Counted from the stretch's first letter, positions 10,001 to 18,367 are shown. The stretch: DNA of 64,000 nucleotides from Methylobacterium sp. B4 (GCF_003201865.1 NZ_QJJJ01000003.1:124001-188000), one strand, 5' to 3'. Numbers and translations are program-made. Notes: a model not told the origin generated them from the sequence alone.

Positions 10001-10522
10001 CGCGCGCTCGGGTGCGTAGCTGTCCGTGTCGGCCTCCGAGAAGCCGTCGACGCTCTTGGCGAGGGGATGGAACGGGTGGCCGTGCCAGAGACTGCGCTCC
10101 AGCTCCATCGGCGTCGGATCGAAGGGCCGGGCAACGCGCGCACGAGCATGGTCGCGCGAGCGATGGAGGCCGTCGAGAAGGCGCCGCTTCGTCGCCTCGC
10201 GCACCGGCGTCGCTTCGGGAGCCGCCGCGTCGATCATCCGGCGGGCCAGCTCGGCGGGATCGTCCAGATCCAGAACGCGACCGTCGGCGCTCCGCAGCCG
10301 GACGGAAGGTCCCCACGCATGGAACCCACCGGGCGAGTGGCGCAGGCAGAGGGCGGTCAGGCTCTCCGCGGCGAGCGGTATCGTGCAGGTCTCCCCCTCG
10401 ATCGGCTGAAGATCCGGAGCGTACTCACGAAGCCAGGTATTGAGCAGGCGCTCGACGGCCCACTCGGCATGAACGGCGGCAAGGCCCTCCTCGAGGGGTC
10501 GGATGGCTGGCGAACTCGTCAT
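7055..10522 (-). CDS. Fused two-module NIS siderophore synthetase (SbnE-SbnF-like)
   Basis: One uninterrupted frame of 1155 residues contains two complete IucA/IucC synthetase modules, each followed by its FhuF-like C-terminal part. Module 1 (about 1-575) has GHPFHPLAKS (~146), HPWQ (~222), APTSSVRT, HAQNSLL (~406) and VVRDLEG (~426). Module 2 (about 590-1155) has GHRYHPCFKSRIGF (~695), HPWQW (~783), HQQNMVL (~976) and LKDFHDG (~991). Single NIS synthetases are about 590 residues, so this is a true fusion. Gene order A-B-C-D-(this)-G-H-I puts it where sbnE and sbnF stand in Staphylococcus. The modules would join citrate with L-diaminopropionate and later attach the second diaminopropionate. 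The ATG at 10522 overlaps the sbnD stop. Module 2 holds a repeat insertion at 7432-7503. Confidence 0.88.
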   Translation of the reverse strand: MTSSPAIRPLEEGLAAVHAEWAVERLLNTWLREYAPDLQPIEGETCTIPLAAESLTALCLRHSPGGFHAWGPSVRLRSADGRVLDLDDPAELARRMIDAAAPEATPVREATKRRLLDGLHRSRDHARARVARPFDPTPMELERSLWHGHPFHPLAKSVDGFSEADTDSYAPERAAAFRLRWLIADPDLAATLWRDPDGERRVGAALARLSGLPGDRIAGRILIPCHPWQAARLEADPALAALVAEGRLTLTPPSGALVAPTSSVRTVFAEQENLFLKLPLAARITNFARTNSRTHLARSMAASRALAALRDTVSACGLDILSEPGALRLDHGDLDAVTGVLVREGPSRSAFVVAGLLEPAPHDGLPILAAIGCPLSRPGEAERWLRAYTRSALLPPLRLFARTGISLEAHAQNSLLVLEDGLPVRLVVRDLEGASIDPERFKGLVPGLELDPAVFYGAQEAWERLLYYLVVNQVAHVVATVARAARIGEAPLWRAVAEALAGAVEDDATAELVAKLLSAPTLPAKANLASCLAGRGERPTYVALANPLRGADDRAGLRAWNAAGRRVASQLLGALLHEHLLPGDVVRLDGPDERLDITLTPSNRRTTYRARARRMAAYGRILIEPGSLVEGVEPVTDASAFLADLLPDLPGRAEDHGRFAEELARTQANHAASLAHGTGAGLGRLTYEALEGALPDGHRYHPCFKSRIGFTPTDNRAYGPEFGESIRPIWIAVHHAIAVAGSIAAAGRQDRDLIARSLDPRTRSAFEARLGGRPDDFLLLPVHPWQWRQVAEGATEEHRNAGRLVLLGPSPHAYGAQQSIRTLADRSAPDAPSLKLALSIRNTSTARTLAPHTVLNAPIISAWLARIAADDAYLQASGTVLLAERMGVAVTALPSWDRSGAMRGALSAIWRDPVTPHLRAGEGAVPFTALTHRDGQRPFVADWIGRYGVEPWLDRLLAVAMLPVVHLLLANGVAVESHQQNMVLFHHDGWPSRVALKDFHDGVRFIPELLPEPLPEHLPQHLAQHLAQHLDRRPVLSPTPPDHARVNANSYVEARDVEDVRDFMVDALFGVNLAELGYCLDHGFDYPERRFWERVVAALAGHCAAHPAARAGALRYRLAADTLVVEELARRRIDPANAPGRRVANPLAPLARALA
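7432..7503. repeat. 12-bp tandem repeat inside the SbnF-like module
   Basis: Six consecutive 12-bp units: three identical copies of ccaagtgctggg (7432-7467) followed by three diverged copies (gcaggtgctcgg, gcaggggttcgg, gcaggagttctg). On the coding strand the array reads as four-residue units of the type EPLP, EHLP, QHLA, about residues 1007-1030 of the fused synthetase. It lies shortly after the active-site segment LKDFHDG. Because the unit is a multiple of three, copy-number change keeps the frame. Confidence 0.9.
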
Positions 10523-11685
10523 GGGGCGCGGCTCCGGGTTCTCCGAGGACGATGGGTCGTGGCAGCGAGCGTGACGGCGCCGGCGAGCGACAGCCCGGCC
10601 GCCGCGAAGAGGGGGCCGGACGGGCCCAGGGGCACGAGGACGACCCCGGCGGTGAAGGGACCGACGAGTTGGCCCACCGTCAGGCTGGCGCGAGCGCGGG
10701 CCACGGCGACGGTCCGGCTCGGACCGAGCGTCTCGACCGCCGCGAAGAGGGCGGGCGCCTGGCCGGCGAAGAGCGCCCCTTGAAGCAGACGGAACGCGAC
10801 GATGCCGACGAGGCCGGCGCCGAGCGGGACGGCCGCGAAGGCCAGGCCGCATCCGAGGAGCGACAGGACGAGGGCGATCATCGGTGAGAGGCCGTCCATG
10901 CCGCGCGCCCAGAGGGGCAGAACCAGCATGGCGACGAGCCAGCTCAGGCTGTGCAGCAGACCGATCAGGCCGGGCGTGTAGAGCGCGGGATCGTGCGCGC
11001 TCGCCCAGGCGGGAAAGAAGGCGACGAAGGCGAAGGCCCCGGCACTCCCGCACATCCCGGCCCCGAGCAGGGGAAGGTCCCGGAACCGGCTTGGCTCGGA
11101 CCGAGGCTCACCGGCCGGCTCGGTCGCGAGGTCGCGGCTGGCGGCGACGGTGGCGAGCGTCGCGGCCAGGATCACGCCACCGCAACCGAGCATCAGGGCA
11201 CCGATCCGTCCCTGCTCGAAGGCGAGCCCGCCGGCGAGAGGACCGAGCAGACACCCCGCCGACACGGCCTGCTGCATCAGGGCGAAGCCGCGGCCGGCGC
11301 TGGGGCTGGCGGCGCGGAAAGCGAGCGCCAACACGACACCGCCTCCCGCAAGTCCCTGGACGAGGCGACCGGCGAGCAGCATCCGCGGATCGGATGCGAG
11401 TGCGATCAGTACGCAGCTCGCCGCACTCATGCCCCCCGCCCAGCCGATCAGAGCCGACAGGGAGAGCAGGCGCGCGAGGCCGGTCCAGGCCGGCGTCATC
11501 GCCAGCGTGGTCACGGCGGGCGCGGCGAGGATCGCGGCGGTCCAGAAGACCGATGCGGCACCCATCTGCGCGACGTGCAGGCCGAGGAAGGGGAGCAGGG
11601 CCAGGGGCGCTGCCGTCACCGCGACCTGCAGCAACAGCAGGACGGCAAGGCCCCCGCCCCCGATCGGCCGGCGCTCGGTCGCCAT
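10519..11685 (-). CDS. sbnD: SbnD-like MFS siderophore exporter
   Basis: A 388-residue major facilitator with about twelve hydrophobic segments, beginning MATERRPIGGGG. Its place between the two NIS synthetase genes is that of sbnD, the staphyloferrin B efflux protein. Useful segments are LLAGRLVQGLAGGGVVLALAF in the fifth helix region and FRLLQGALFAGQAPALFAAV in the second half, both efflux-type. The ATG at 11685 overlaps the sbnC stop by one base (TGATG), and the stop overlaps the next start. The frame is open far upstream, but those codons are antisense or shadow to sbnC. Export function is inferred from family and position. Confidence 0.82.
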   Translation of the reverse strand: MATERRPIGGGGLAVLLLLQVAVTAAPLALLPFLGLHVAQMGAASVFWTAAILAAPAVTTLAMTPAWTGLARLLSLSALIGWAGGMSAASCVLIALASDPRMLLAGRLVQGLAGGGVVLALAFRAASPSAGRGFALMQQAVSAGCLLGPLAGGLAFEQGRIGALMLGCGGVILAATLATVAASRDLATEPAGEPRSEPSRFRDLPLLGAGMCGSAGAFAFVAFFPAWASAHDPALYTPGLIGLLHSLSWLVAMLVLPLWARGMDGLSPMIALVLSLLGCGLAFAAVPLGAGLVGIVAFRLLQGALFAGQAPALFAAVETLGPSRTVAVARARASLTVGQLVGPFTAGVVLVPLGPSGPLFAAAGLSLAGAVTLAATTHRPRRTRSRAP

Positions 11686-13460
11686 CACGGGCCGGGCCTC
11701 AGGAAGAGCGGGTTGGGCGCATGGCCGAGCCGGCTCGGCATCGAGGTGGTGAGCGTCGCCATGTCGAGAAGCGGCGTCAGCACCTGCTTGAAGGGCGCCG
11801 TCGGGCGCTCCAGCAGACAGGCGGCGACCAGAGCCTTGCGCTCGGCCGGGACCTCGGCCGAGGCGAGCACGCCGCGGATCGTGGCGACGAGGATCCGGCG
11901 GGCCTCGTCCAGGGTGAACCCCGCATCCGCCGCCGCGAAGGCTTCGGCGATGGCGCGCAGGGCGACGTCGATCGCAAGCGTCTGGGCGTAGGCGAGGAGG
12001 TCGTCCGGCCGAGGCAGCAGCAGCGAATTCCGCCGGGGATCGGTGATCAGGTAGGAGGGGACGGGAAGCCCGGCGCCCGCCAGCCATTCGGGGGCGCAGC
12101 GCACGGTGTCGTGGTCGCGCAGGATCAGGCGGCCGGGTCCGGCCCCGTCGAACGCGACGAGGGCGTTCTGGCCGTGGAGTTCCGGAACGAAGCCGAGACA
12201 GGCGCTGCGGAGCACCGTTCCGAGGACGAGGCCGGCGATCCCGGCAAACAGCCTCGCCAGATCGGGCGCCTCGCCGGCAACCACCCGGGCGGCGGGTGGC
12301 AGGCCGCCGCGCGGCGCCACCGCCAGGCTCGCGAGCGGAATCACGGGGCCGCCGTTCACCGGCAGGCCTCGAAGGGCACAGCCCAGGAGAGCCGGACGCT
12401 CGGCGTAGAGATCGCCGTCCGGTTCGGCGAAATGCCAAAAGGCGGTCTCGTCCGCGAGGGCGACGAACCGGGTCATCCACGGATCGCGCGCCAGACCGGC
12501 GGCGAGGAGATCGCCGCCGTGCAGGCCGTTGTGAAGCGATTGCGGCGGCAGCAGACGGCGCACGCCGAGGGTGCTCACGTCGAGGGGCAGCTTCAGGTGC
12601 AGGCCGGGCCGCGCTGGGAACGCCACCGTGCGCAGCGACGAGGTTGCCGCGACGAGGGGGCCTCGGAAGTCGAGGAGGACGACGCCTCCCTCCGCGATGT
12701 CGGGGGCGAAGCGCTCGGGGAGCACATGGGCCGCCTGCCAGGGATGGAGGGGGAGAGCGACGTGCGAGCGGGCGAGGCCGCGCGTCTCCATCTCCCGCGC
12801 CAGCAGTGCCCGTTGCCGCGGGTCGAGGATCGCGGCGTCCGGCTCCGCCTGGCCGGCGCGCAGCGAACGGGCGAGACGATCGCGCGCGACCGCACACCAG
12901 GACAAGGCGAAGAAGCGGCCCGCCTCCGCGCCGTAGGCGAGCGCCTGCGCGCGGTCGAGGCCGCGGCGCGAGCGGGACAAGGGATGGAAGGGCCGGTCCC
13001 GCCATGCCGCGAGCCGCTCCCAGAGGATCGGATCGTCCGCGCGGGCTCGCGTCACGAGGGAATCGATCAGCGCCTCCCTCGGGGGAAGCTCGTCGACGAT
13101 GCGCCTCAGCTCGTCCAGGGTGCGCTCGCGGATGGCGGGTGACAGTTCGCTCAGGCCGTCGAGCGCCCGTTCCAGCAGCGCCGACGCATCGAGGTCCTCG
13201 CGCGAACAGGCCGTCTCGAAGCGGGCGGAACCGGCAAAGCGGATCCCGTCGCGCCAGCCGTCCGCCCGCACCCGAGCCCGGAGATGCCCGCGCCCCAGAA
13301 CCAGCGCATAGTCGCGCGTTCCATCCTCGGCCGGCGGCCCGAGAACCCCGCGGCTACGGAAGCCTGCGACATCCTCGATCCAGAGCGCGTCGAAGAGTTC
13401 CGCCAGCAGGTCCCCCGCGAGGTTCGGGGACGCGGGTGCCTCGGCCATCGGTCCGGACAT
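11685..13460 (-). CDS. sbnC: SbnC-like IucA/IucC NIS synthetase
   Basis: A single-module NIS synthetase of 591 residues, normal for the family (SbnC is about 584). Seen motifs are FHPLSRSRRG (~157), LHPWQAAH (~238), AATSSLRT, LKLPLDVS, HGQNALV (~428) and RDHDTVR (~447). The last two correspond to the nucleotide and metal site of IucA/IucC enzymes. In the staphyloferrin B route SbnC adds 2-oxoglutarate to complete the siderophore. It starts 11 bp downstream of sbnB. The assignment to SbnC rather than another NIS type rests on gene order; the family itself is certain. Confidence 0.88.
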   Translation of the reverse strand: MSGPMAEAPASPNLAGDLLAELFDALWIEDVAGFRSRGVLGPPAEDGTRDYALVLGRGHLRARVRADGWRDGIRFAGSARFETACSREDLDASALLERALDGLSELSPAIRERTLDELRRIVDELPPREALIDSLVTRARADDPILWERLAAWRDRPFHPLSRSRRGLDRAQALAYGAEAGRFFALSWCAVARDRLARSLRAGQAEPDAAILDPRQRALLAREMETRGLARSHVALPLHPWQAAHVLPERFAPDIAEGGVVLLDFRGPLVAATSSLRTVAFPARPGLHLKLPLDVSTLGVRRLLPPQSLHNGLHGGDLLAAGLARDPWMTRFVALADETAFWHFAEPDGDLYAERPALLGCALRGLPVNGGPVIPLASLAVAPRGGLPPAARVVAGEAPDLARLFAGIAGLVLGTVLRSACLGFVPELHGQNALVAFDGAGPGRLILRDHDTVRCAPEWLAGAGLPVPSYLITDPRRNSLLLPRPDDLLAYAQTLAIDVALRAIAEAFAAADAGFTLDEARRILVATIRGVLASAEVPAERKALVAACLLERPTAPFKQVLTPLLDMATLTTSMPSRLGHAPNPLFLRPGP

Positions 13461-13471
13461 GATGCCGGCCC

Positions 13472-14482
13472 TCAGAACAGGGGCAGGACGGTGCCGGCGC
13501 CTGCCTCCTCGGCACGGCGCAGGATGGCGCGGGCGCAGGCGATGTCGTCGATCGCCATGCCCATCGGGTTGAGCAGGATGATCTCGTCGCCGTTCTCCCG
13601 CCCCGGCTTGCGTCCGACCACGATCTCACCGAGTTCGGCGTGCAGCTTCTCGCGCGAAAACTCACCGGCTTCGACGAGGAGGTTGATGATCTTCTTCTCG
13701 CGGTTGCACTGATCCCAGTCGTCCACGACCACCTTGTCCGCCTTGAGGAACACGTCGCGCTCGACATCCATGATCGAGACGTTGGCGAGCAGCGTTCCGG
13801 GACTGAGCCAGCGGAAGGACAGGTAAGGCCTGTCGGTCACGGTGCAGGTGACGACGACGGGGCATTCGCGCACCGCCGCCTCGGCGCTCGCCGCGATGAC
13901 GGTCTCCAGGTGGGGGAAGGCGTCGCGCAGGCGCGCAGACAGATCCTCGGCCGCCGCCTCGCGCAGGTCGAACAGACGCAGCCGGGTCAGGCTCGGGAAC
14001 TGCTCGGCCAGAGTCTGGGCCTGCCGTTCGGCGATCGGACCGCAGCCGATGAGCGCGGCTTCCGAGAAGCCCGATCTCGCGAGATGGCGGACGGCAATGC
14101 CGGTGACCGCCGCGGTGCGCATGGCACTGAGGAGGCCGGCCTCCATGATCGCGACCGGATAGTTGGTTTCCGGATCGTTGAGCACGATCAGGGCGCTGGC
14201 GCGTTCGAGGCCGCGCGCCGCCGGGTTGTCGTGCTTCGAGCCGATCCACTTGAGGCCGGCTGCGGGGCGTTCGCCGCCGATCCAGGCCGGCATGGCGATG
14301 ATGCGGTCGGCGATGTGGGGCGCGCGCGGACTGCGCAGGTACGGCTTCAAGGGCTGAATGAAGTCTCCCGCGGCGTGCAATCGGAAGCCCTCCTCGATCG
14401 CCGCCATGTAGAGGTCGGAGTGGTCGCCTCCGATCGCGGCGACGTCGGAGCGCGACAGATAGCGCAGGCTGGTCGAGGCCAT
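13472..14482 (-). CDS. sbnB: SbnB-like N-(1-amino-1-carboxyethyl)glutamate dehydrogenase
   Basis: A 336-residue member of the ornithine cyclodeaminase/mu-crystallin family, the same length as SbnB. SbnB oxidises N-(1-amino-2-carboxyethyl)-glutamate with NAD+ to L-2,3-diaminopropionate and 2-oxoglutarate, both used in staphyloferrin B. The Rossmann loop IGCGPIAERQAQ is near residue 150; GLKWIGSKHDNP and EAGLLSAMRTAA are conserved family segments. I chose the ATG at 14482 because AGGGA stands about 8 bases upstream and the length fits; an ATG at 14542 lacks a ribosome site. It lies 108 bp downstream of sbnA. Confidence 0.87.
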   Translation of the reverse strand: MASTSLRYLSRSDVAAIGGDHSDLYMAAIEEGFRLHAAGDFIQPLKPYLRSPRAPHIADRIIAMPAWIGGERPAAGLKWIGSKHDNPAARGLERASALIVLNDPETNYPVAIMEAGLLSAMRTAAVTGIAVRHLARSGFSEAALIGCGPIAERQAQTLAEQFPSLTRLRLFDLREAAAEDLSARLRDAFPHLETVIAASAEAAVRECPVVVTCTVTDRPYLSFRWLSPGTLLANVSIMDVERDVFLKADKVVVDDWDQCNREKKIINLLVEAGEFSREKLHAELGEIVVGRKPGRENGDEIILLNPMGMAIDDIACARAILRRAEEAGAGTVLPLF

Positions 14483-14590
14483 GGCGTTAATCCCTGGATG
14501 GTCGTTCGGCACAGGGCAGCGGGCGCGCTCCGGCACGGTCATCCGTGCGGAGGGCGCCGGTTGAGCGCGGCAACCCGGCGTCAGGCGGTG

Positions 14591-15592
14591 TCAGGCCGCT
14601 TCGGGCCGGGAGCGGAGGCGTCGGTAGGAGGCGCCGAAGGGTTTGGTCACGCGCCGCTCCGAGGCCGGCCAGGCCGGATCGTAGACCGTGTCGAGGTAGC
14701 GCTCGCCGCGATCGGGAAGCAGCGTGACGATGCGCGCGCCGCGGTCGAGCTGCGGGATCAGCTTGGTGATCGCCGCGACGACGGTCCCGGAGGAGCCGCC
14801 GGCAAGAATGCCCTGGGTCTCCACCAACCGGCGGCAGCCGAGCGCGGATTCCCAGTCCGTCGCGTAGATGACCGCATCGACTTCGGAGAGGCAGAGCTGC
14901 TCCGGCACGCGGCTCGCGCCGATGCCCGGAATATCCCGCCGCCCGCCCGGCGCACCGAAGATCACCGACCCGTCGAGATCGACGGCGACGACCGTGATCC
15001 GGGGCCAGCGCTCCCGCAGGCGGCGCGCGAGTCCCATGAGGGTGCCGCAGGTCGAGACGGCGGCCACGACGTGGGTCGGTTCGACGGGCATGTCGCGCAC
15101 GATCTCGGCGCCGATGCCGTTGTAATGCGCGCGCCAATTGTCGGGGTTGGCATACTGGTTGAGCCAGACGGCACCGGGGATGGTGCGGGACAACTCCGCC
15201 ACCCGTCGCACCCGGGTGTGCAGGTAGCCGCCTTCCTCGTCCTTGTCCCGCACCAGATCGATGGTGGCGCCGAAGGCTTCGATGAGGCGGCGGTTGGTCG
15301 GAGCGAGGTTCGGATCGACGACGGCCGTGAAGGGAATGCGAAAGCGCTGTGCGATCATCGCGAGCGCGATCGCGAGGTTTCCCGACGAGCTCTCGACGAG
15401 ATGGCTCTCCGGCGTGAGGCGACCGGCGGCCATGGCCTGCGAGACCATGTAATGCGCGGTGCGGTCCTTCACGCTGCCGCCGATATTGAGCATCTCCAAT
15501 TTCGCGAAAACGGGGACGATGTCCGGAGGGAACATCCTGTCGAGAGCGACGAGCGGCGTGTCACCGATATGCGCCTCGGCGGATAGATTCAT
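14591..15592 (-). CDS. sbnA: SbnA-like 2,3-diaminopropionate synthesis protein (cysteine synthase family)
   Basis: The first gene of the sbn-like operon encodes 333 residues of fold-type II PLP enzyme related to cysteine synthase. Lysine 42 in NIGGSVKDRTAH is the PLP lysine, ESSSGNLAIAL is the substrate-binding asparagine loop, and GGSSGTVVAA binds the cofactor phosphate. SbnA joins O-phospho-L-serine and L-glutamate to N-(1-amino-2-carboxyethyl)-glutamate, the substrate of SbnB. The ATG at 15592 is preceded by GGGGAG at ideal spacing, which decides it against a TTG seven codons upstream. The upstream region is AT-rich and shared with the divergent receptor gene. Confidence 0.88.
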   Translation of the reverse strand: MNLSAEAHIGDTPLVALDRMFPPDIVPVFAKLEMLNIGGSVKDRTAHYMVSQAMAAGRLTPESHLVESSSGNLAIALAMIAQRFRIPFTAVVDPNLAPTNRRLIEAFGATIDLVRDKDEEGGYLHTRVRRVAELSRTIPGAVWLNQYANPDNWRAHYNGIGAEIVRDMPVEPTHVVAAVSTCGTLMGLARRLRERWPRITVVAVDLDGSVIFGAPGGRRDIPGIGASRVPEQLCLSEVDAVIYATDWESALGCRRLVETQGILAGGSSGTVVAAITKLIPQLDRGARIVTLLPDRGERYLDTVYDPAWPASERRVTKPFGASYRRLRSRPEAA

Positions 15593-16150
15593 GTGCAACT
15601 CCCCATAGAGCAATGGATCGTTGAGAGCATCGTCAAGAGCGAGCCAGAGTATTCACTCGTTCATTCGGAAGGATGCAGCGATAACGCTCGCCTTACATAT
15701 GCGAATGGAAGCTTGATTCAAGCCTTTTATCGATACAATTATTTATAATAAATCCATTTAAGGGTTGGATCGTCCCAGACAACTTGGTATTATTTCTGTA
15801 ATAATTCAAATGAAGAGAAATCAAGACTTCGCCTCAGTGGGTTGCGCGTTCGGGCCACCGGCCGGACCGGATTCCGGGCACCGTCAATGGGAATTGAAAA
15901 ATCGCCGCAAGGGTGTCGGTCGCGGGAGAAAACAACGCCGCGGACCGTGGGAGCTTACGAATCTAGAAGTTTTGGAAATAGTATCGTTCTAATCTGTATC
16001 ATTACAGCAACAAATATGAGGACAACGGGCAGCATCGTCCGCGGCTGTATTGCGTCTGCGACCACAATCACGAATGAGAGCTATCGAGATGGGTCGGTCT
16101 GTGCAGAATATCGCCGGATCGCCGCAGACGCACTCCGGAGCTGCATTCGC
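15593..16150. promoter_or_regulatory. AT-rich divergent promoter region between sbnA and the TonB receptor
   Basis: This 558-bp spacer is far richer in A and T than the flanking genes, most strongly from about 15700 to 15830 and near 15960-16020. It must carry the promoters of the minus-strand sbn operon and the plus-strand receptor. A perfect inverted repeat attat-tt-ataat lies at 15738-15749, and atttct/agaaat arms lie at 15792-15797 and 15816-15821. Either could bind an iron regulator such as Fur, Irr or RirA, but neither matches a consensus closely enough for me to name one. No convincing gene is seen inside. Confidence 0.5.
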
Positions 16151-18367
16151 ATGGCGCATCGCCGACACTCTCGCGTGAGGATCTGCCGCCGGGTCGGGGC
16201 GCGCCTGGGTCTCGCCGCGCTGGCGGTCCCCTGCTTGGCGCCCGCTGCGCTCGCGCAGGACGAAGTCCGCCTCGACGAGCTGAGCGTCGAGGGGCGCGGC
16301 GGCGGTAGAGGCGGCCGGCCGACGCCCGTACCCACGAACCGGAACGCGGTCGTCGGTCCGCCGCCACCGGCCTATCCGGGCGGCGTGGTCGGCTCGGGCT
16401 CGCGGCTCGGATTACTCGGCAACCGCAACGTCTTCGATCAGCCCTTCAGTTCGACCAGCTATACCGAGAAGCTGATTCGCGACCAGCAGGCGCGCAACGT
16501 GCAGGACGTGGTCAACAACGACCCGTCGATCCGCACCAACGTCCCGGCTTTCTCCGGCATTCTCGGCTTCTTCATCCGCGGCTTTCCGGTCTTTGCCCAG
16601 GACATCGCCTTCAACGGCCTGTTCGGCGTCGCCGACGCGTTCAATCCGGCAATCGAGCCGATCGAGCGCGTCGAGGTCCTGCGCGGCCCCTCGACCCTGC
16701 TCTCCGGGGTTCCGCCTTTCGGCAATATCGGCGGCGTCATCAACCTGATCCCGAAACGCGCGACCGAGGAGCCGCTCAACCGCGTCACGCTCGGCTACGG
16801 CTCCGATGCCCAGATCTACAAGGCCATCGACATCAGCCGGCGCTTCGGCGACGCGAAGGAGTGGGGCATCCGCTTCAACGGCGCGTTCAACAATGGCCGC
16901 ACGCCGATCGACAACCAGAGTCTCCATTTCGGCGTGGCCGCCCTCGCCCTGGATTATCGCGGCGAGCGCCTGCGGGCGAGCCTCGACCTCGGCTATCAGG
17001 AGCTCGATTTCACCGCGCCCCTGCGCAACCGCAACGTGGCGGCGGGCGTCCGCATCCCGCGCGCGCCGAACCTGACCCTGAACCAGCATCAGCCCTGGGA
17101 GTACCGCGACAGCGCGAACCAGCAGCTCGCGACCCGGGTCGAGTACGATCTCACCCCGGACCTGACCGTGTACGGCGCCTACGGCCGCTCGAACTTCCGG
17201 CAGGAGTATTTCGGCGGCGTCCTGACGATCTTCAACACGCGCGGCGACTACCGCGATCCGATCAGCTACCTGCCGTTCCACATCGTCAATCGGACGGCCG
17301 AGGCGGGTCTGCGCGGCAGCGTGGAGACCGGTCCGATCAAGCACAGCTTCGGCCTCGCCGCGGTCGGCTTCTGGCAGGATCTCGCCCAGCCTCCGGCCCA
17401 GAATGTCGGCGCGCCCATCGTCTCGAACCTCTACGACCCGGTCACCGTCGCGCCGCGCTCGACGGTCGGGCTGTCGAACGCGACGCCGCGCACCTCCAGC
17501 CGGATCAACCGCTCCATCGCGATCGCGGATACGATGTCGCTCTTCGACGACCGGGTGCTGCTCACCGTCGGGGGACGCTGGCAGAGCCTCGACGTGAACG
17601 CCTACAACGCGGTCACGGGCTTCCGCACCGGTGAGAGCAGCAGCGGCGCCTTCTCGCCGGGCGTCGGCCTCGTGGTGAAACCGTGGGAGCGGCTCTCGCT
17701 CTACGCCAACTACATCGAGGGTCTGACCTCGCCGGCCCCGCCGGTGAACGCGGTCAACGCCAACGCCGCCTTCCCGGCCGCGGTGTCGCGGCAGACCGAA
17801 GTCGGCGCCAAGTACGATTTCGGCAGCGTCGGCGTCGGCTTCGCCGCCTTCGAGATCGAGCAGCCCTTCGGCTTCCTCGACACGAGCACTCTCGTGTTCT
17901 CGGTCGACGGGCGCCAGCGCAACAGCGGCGTCGAGCTGACCGTCTTCGGCGAGCCGGCACCGGGCATCCGCCTGCTCGGCGGCGTCAGCCTGCTCGACGG
18001 CATCCAGGTGCAGTCCCAGGATCCGCGCAATGTCGGACGGGTCGCCGTCGGCGTGCCGGAGGCGCAGGTCAACCTCTACGGCGAGTACGACCTGCCGCCG
18101 GGCTTCGTCCCGGGCCTGACCCTCACCGGGCGCGTGATCTACACCGCGGCGCAGTACTACGACCTCGCCAACAGCCAGAAGATCCCCGATTGGGCGACGC
18201 TGGACCTCGGCCTGCGCTACGCCGGCACGTTCCAGGATCGCCCCCTGACCCTGCGGGCGAACGTCGTCAACGTGACGGGCAACAATTACTGGGCCTCGAC
18301 CGGTCGCGGCATTCTCAGCCAGGGCACCCCACGCACGTTCCTGCTCTCGGCATCGATGGATTTCTGA
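16151..18367 (+). CDS. TonB-dependent siderophore receptor
   Basis: A 738-residue outer-membrane receptor of the ferric siderophore type. After a signal peptide (LGLAALAVPCLAPAALA before QDEVRLDEL) comes a plug domain starting around SYTEKLIRDQQARN with PSIRTN and VEVLRGPSTLLSG, then a beta-barrel ending in aromatic SASMDF as required for BAM recognition. There is no extra N-terminal signalling domain of the FecA kind. The gene is divergent from the sbn-like operon, so it most likely imports the ferric product of that operon. The ATG at 16151 puts the signal peptide near the N-terminus; an in-frame ATG at 16016 would add 45 residues. Ligand identity is inference. Confidence 0.88.
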   Translation: MAHRRHSRVRICRRVGARLGLAALAVPCLAPAALAQDEVRLDELSVEGRGGGRGGRPTPVPTNRNAVVGPPPPAYPGGVVGSGSRLGLLGNRNVFDQPFSSTSYTEKLIRDQQARNVQDVVNNDPSIRTNVPAFSGILGFFIRGFPVFAQDIAFNGLFGVADAFNPAIEPIERVEVLRGPSTLLSGVPPFGNIGGVINLIPKRATEEPLNRVTLGYGSDAQIYKAIDISRRFGDAKEWGIRFNGAFNNGRTPIDNQSLHFGVAALALDYRGERLRASLDLGYQELDFTAPLRNRNVAAGVRIPRAPNLTLNQHQPWEYRDSANQQLATRVEYDLTPDLTVYGAYGRSNFRQEYFGGVLTIFNTRGDYRDPISYLPFHIVNRTAEAGLRGSVETGPIKHSFGLAAVGFWQDLAQPPAQNVGAPIVSNLYDPVTVAPRSTVGLSNATPRTSSRINRSIAIADTMSLFDDRVLLTVGGRWQSLDVNAYNAVTGFRTGESSSGAFSPGVGLVVKPWERLSLYANYIEGLTSPAPPVNAVNANAAFPAAVSRQTEVGAKYDFGSVGVGFAAFEIEQPFGFLDTSTLVFSVDGRQRNSGVELTVFGEPAPGIRLLGGVSLLDGIQVQSQDPRNVGRVAVGVPEAQVNLYGEYDLPPGFVPGLTLTGRVIYTAAQYYDLANSQKIPDWATLDLGLRYAGTFQDRPLTLRANVVNVTGNNYWASTGRGILSQGTPRTFLLSASMDF

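Noticed and set aside
4691..18367. Methylolanthanin/petrobactin-type or aerobactin-type cluster
   Set aside because: Genes for hydroxybenzoate or dihydroxybenzoate units, or for lysine hydroxylation and acetylation, are absent. Diaminopropionate synthesis genes and the sbn order are present instead.
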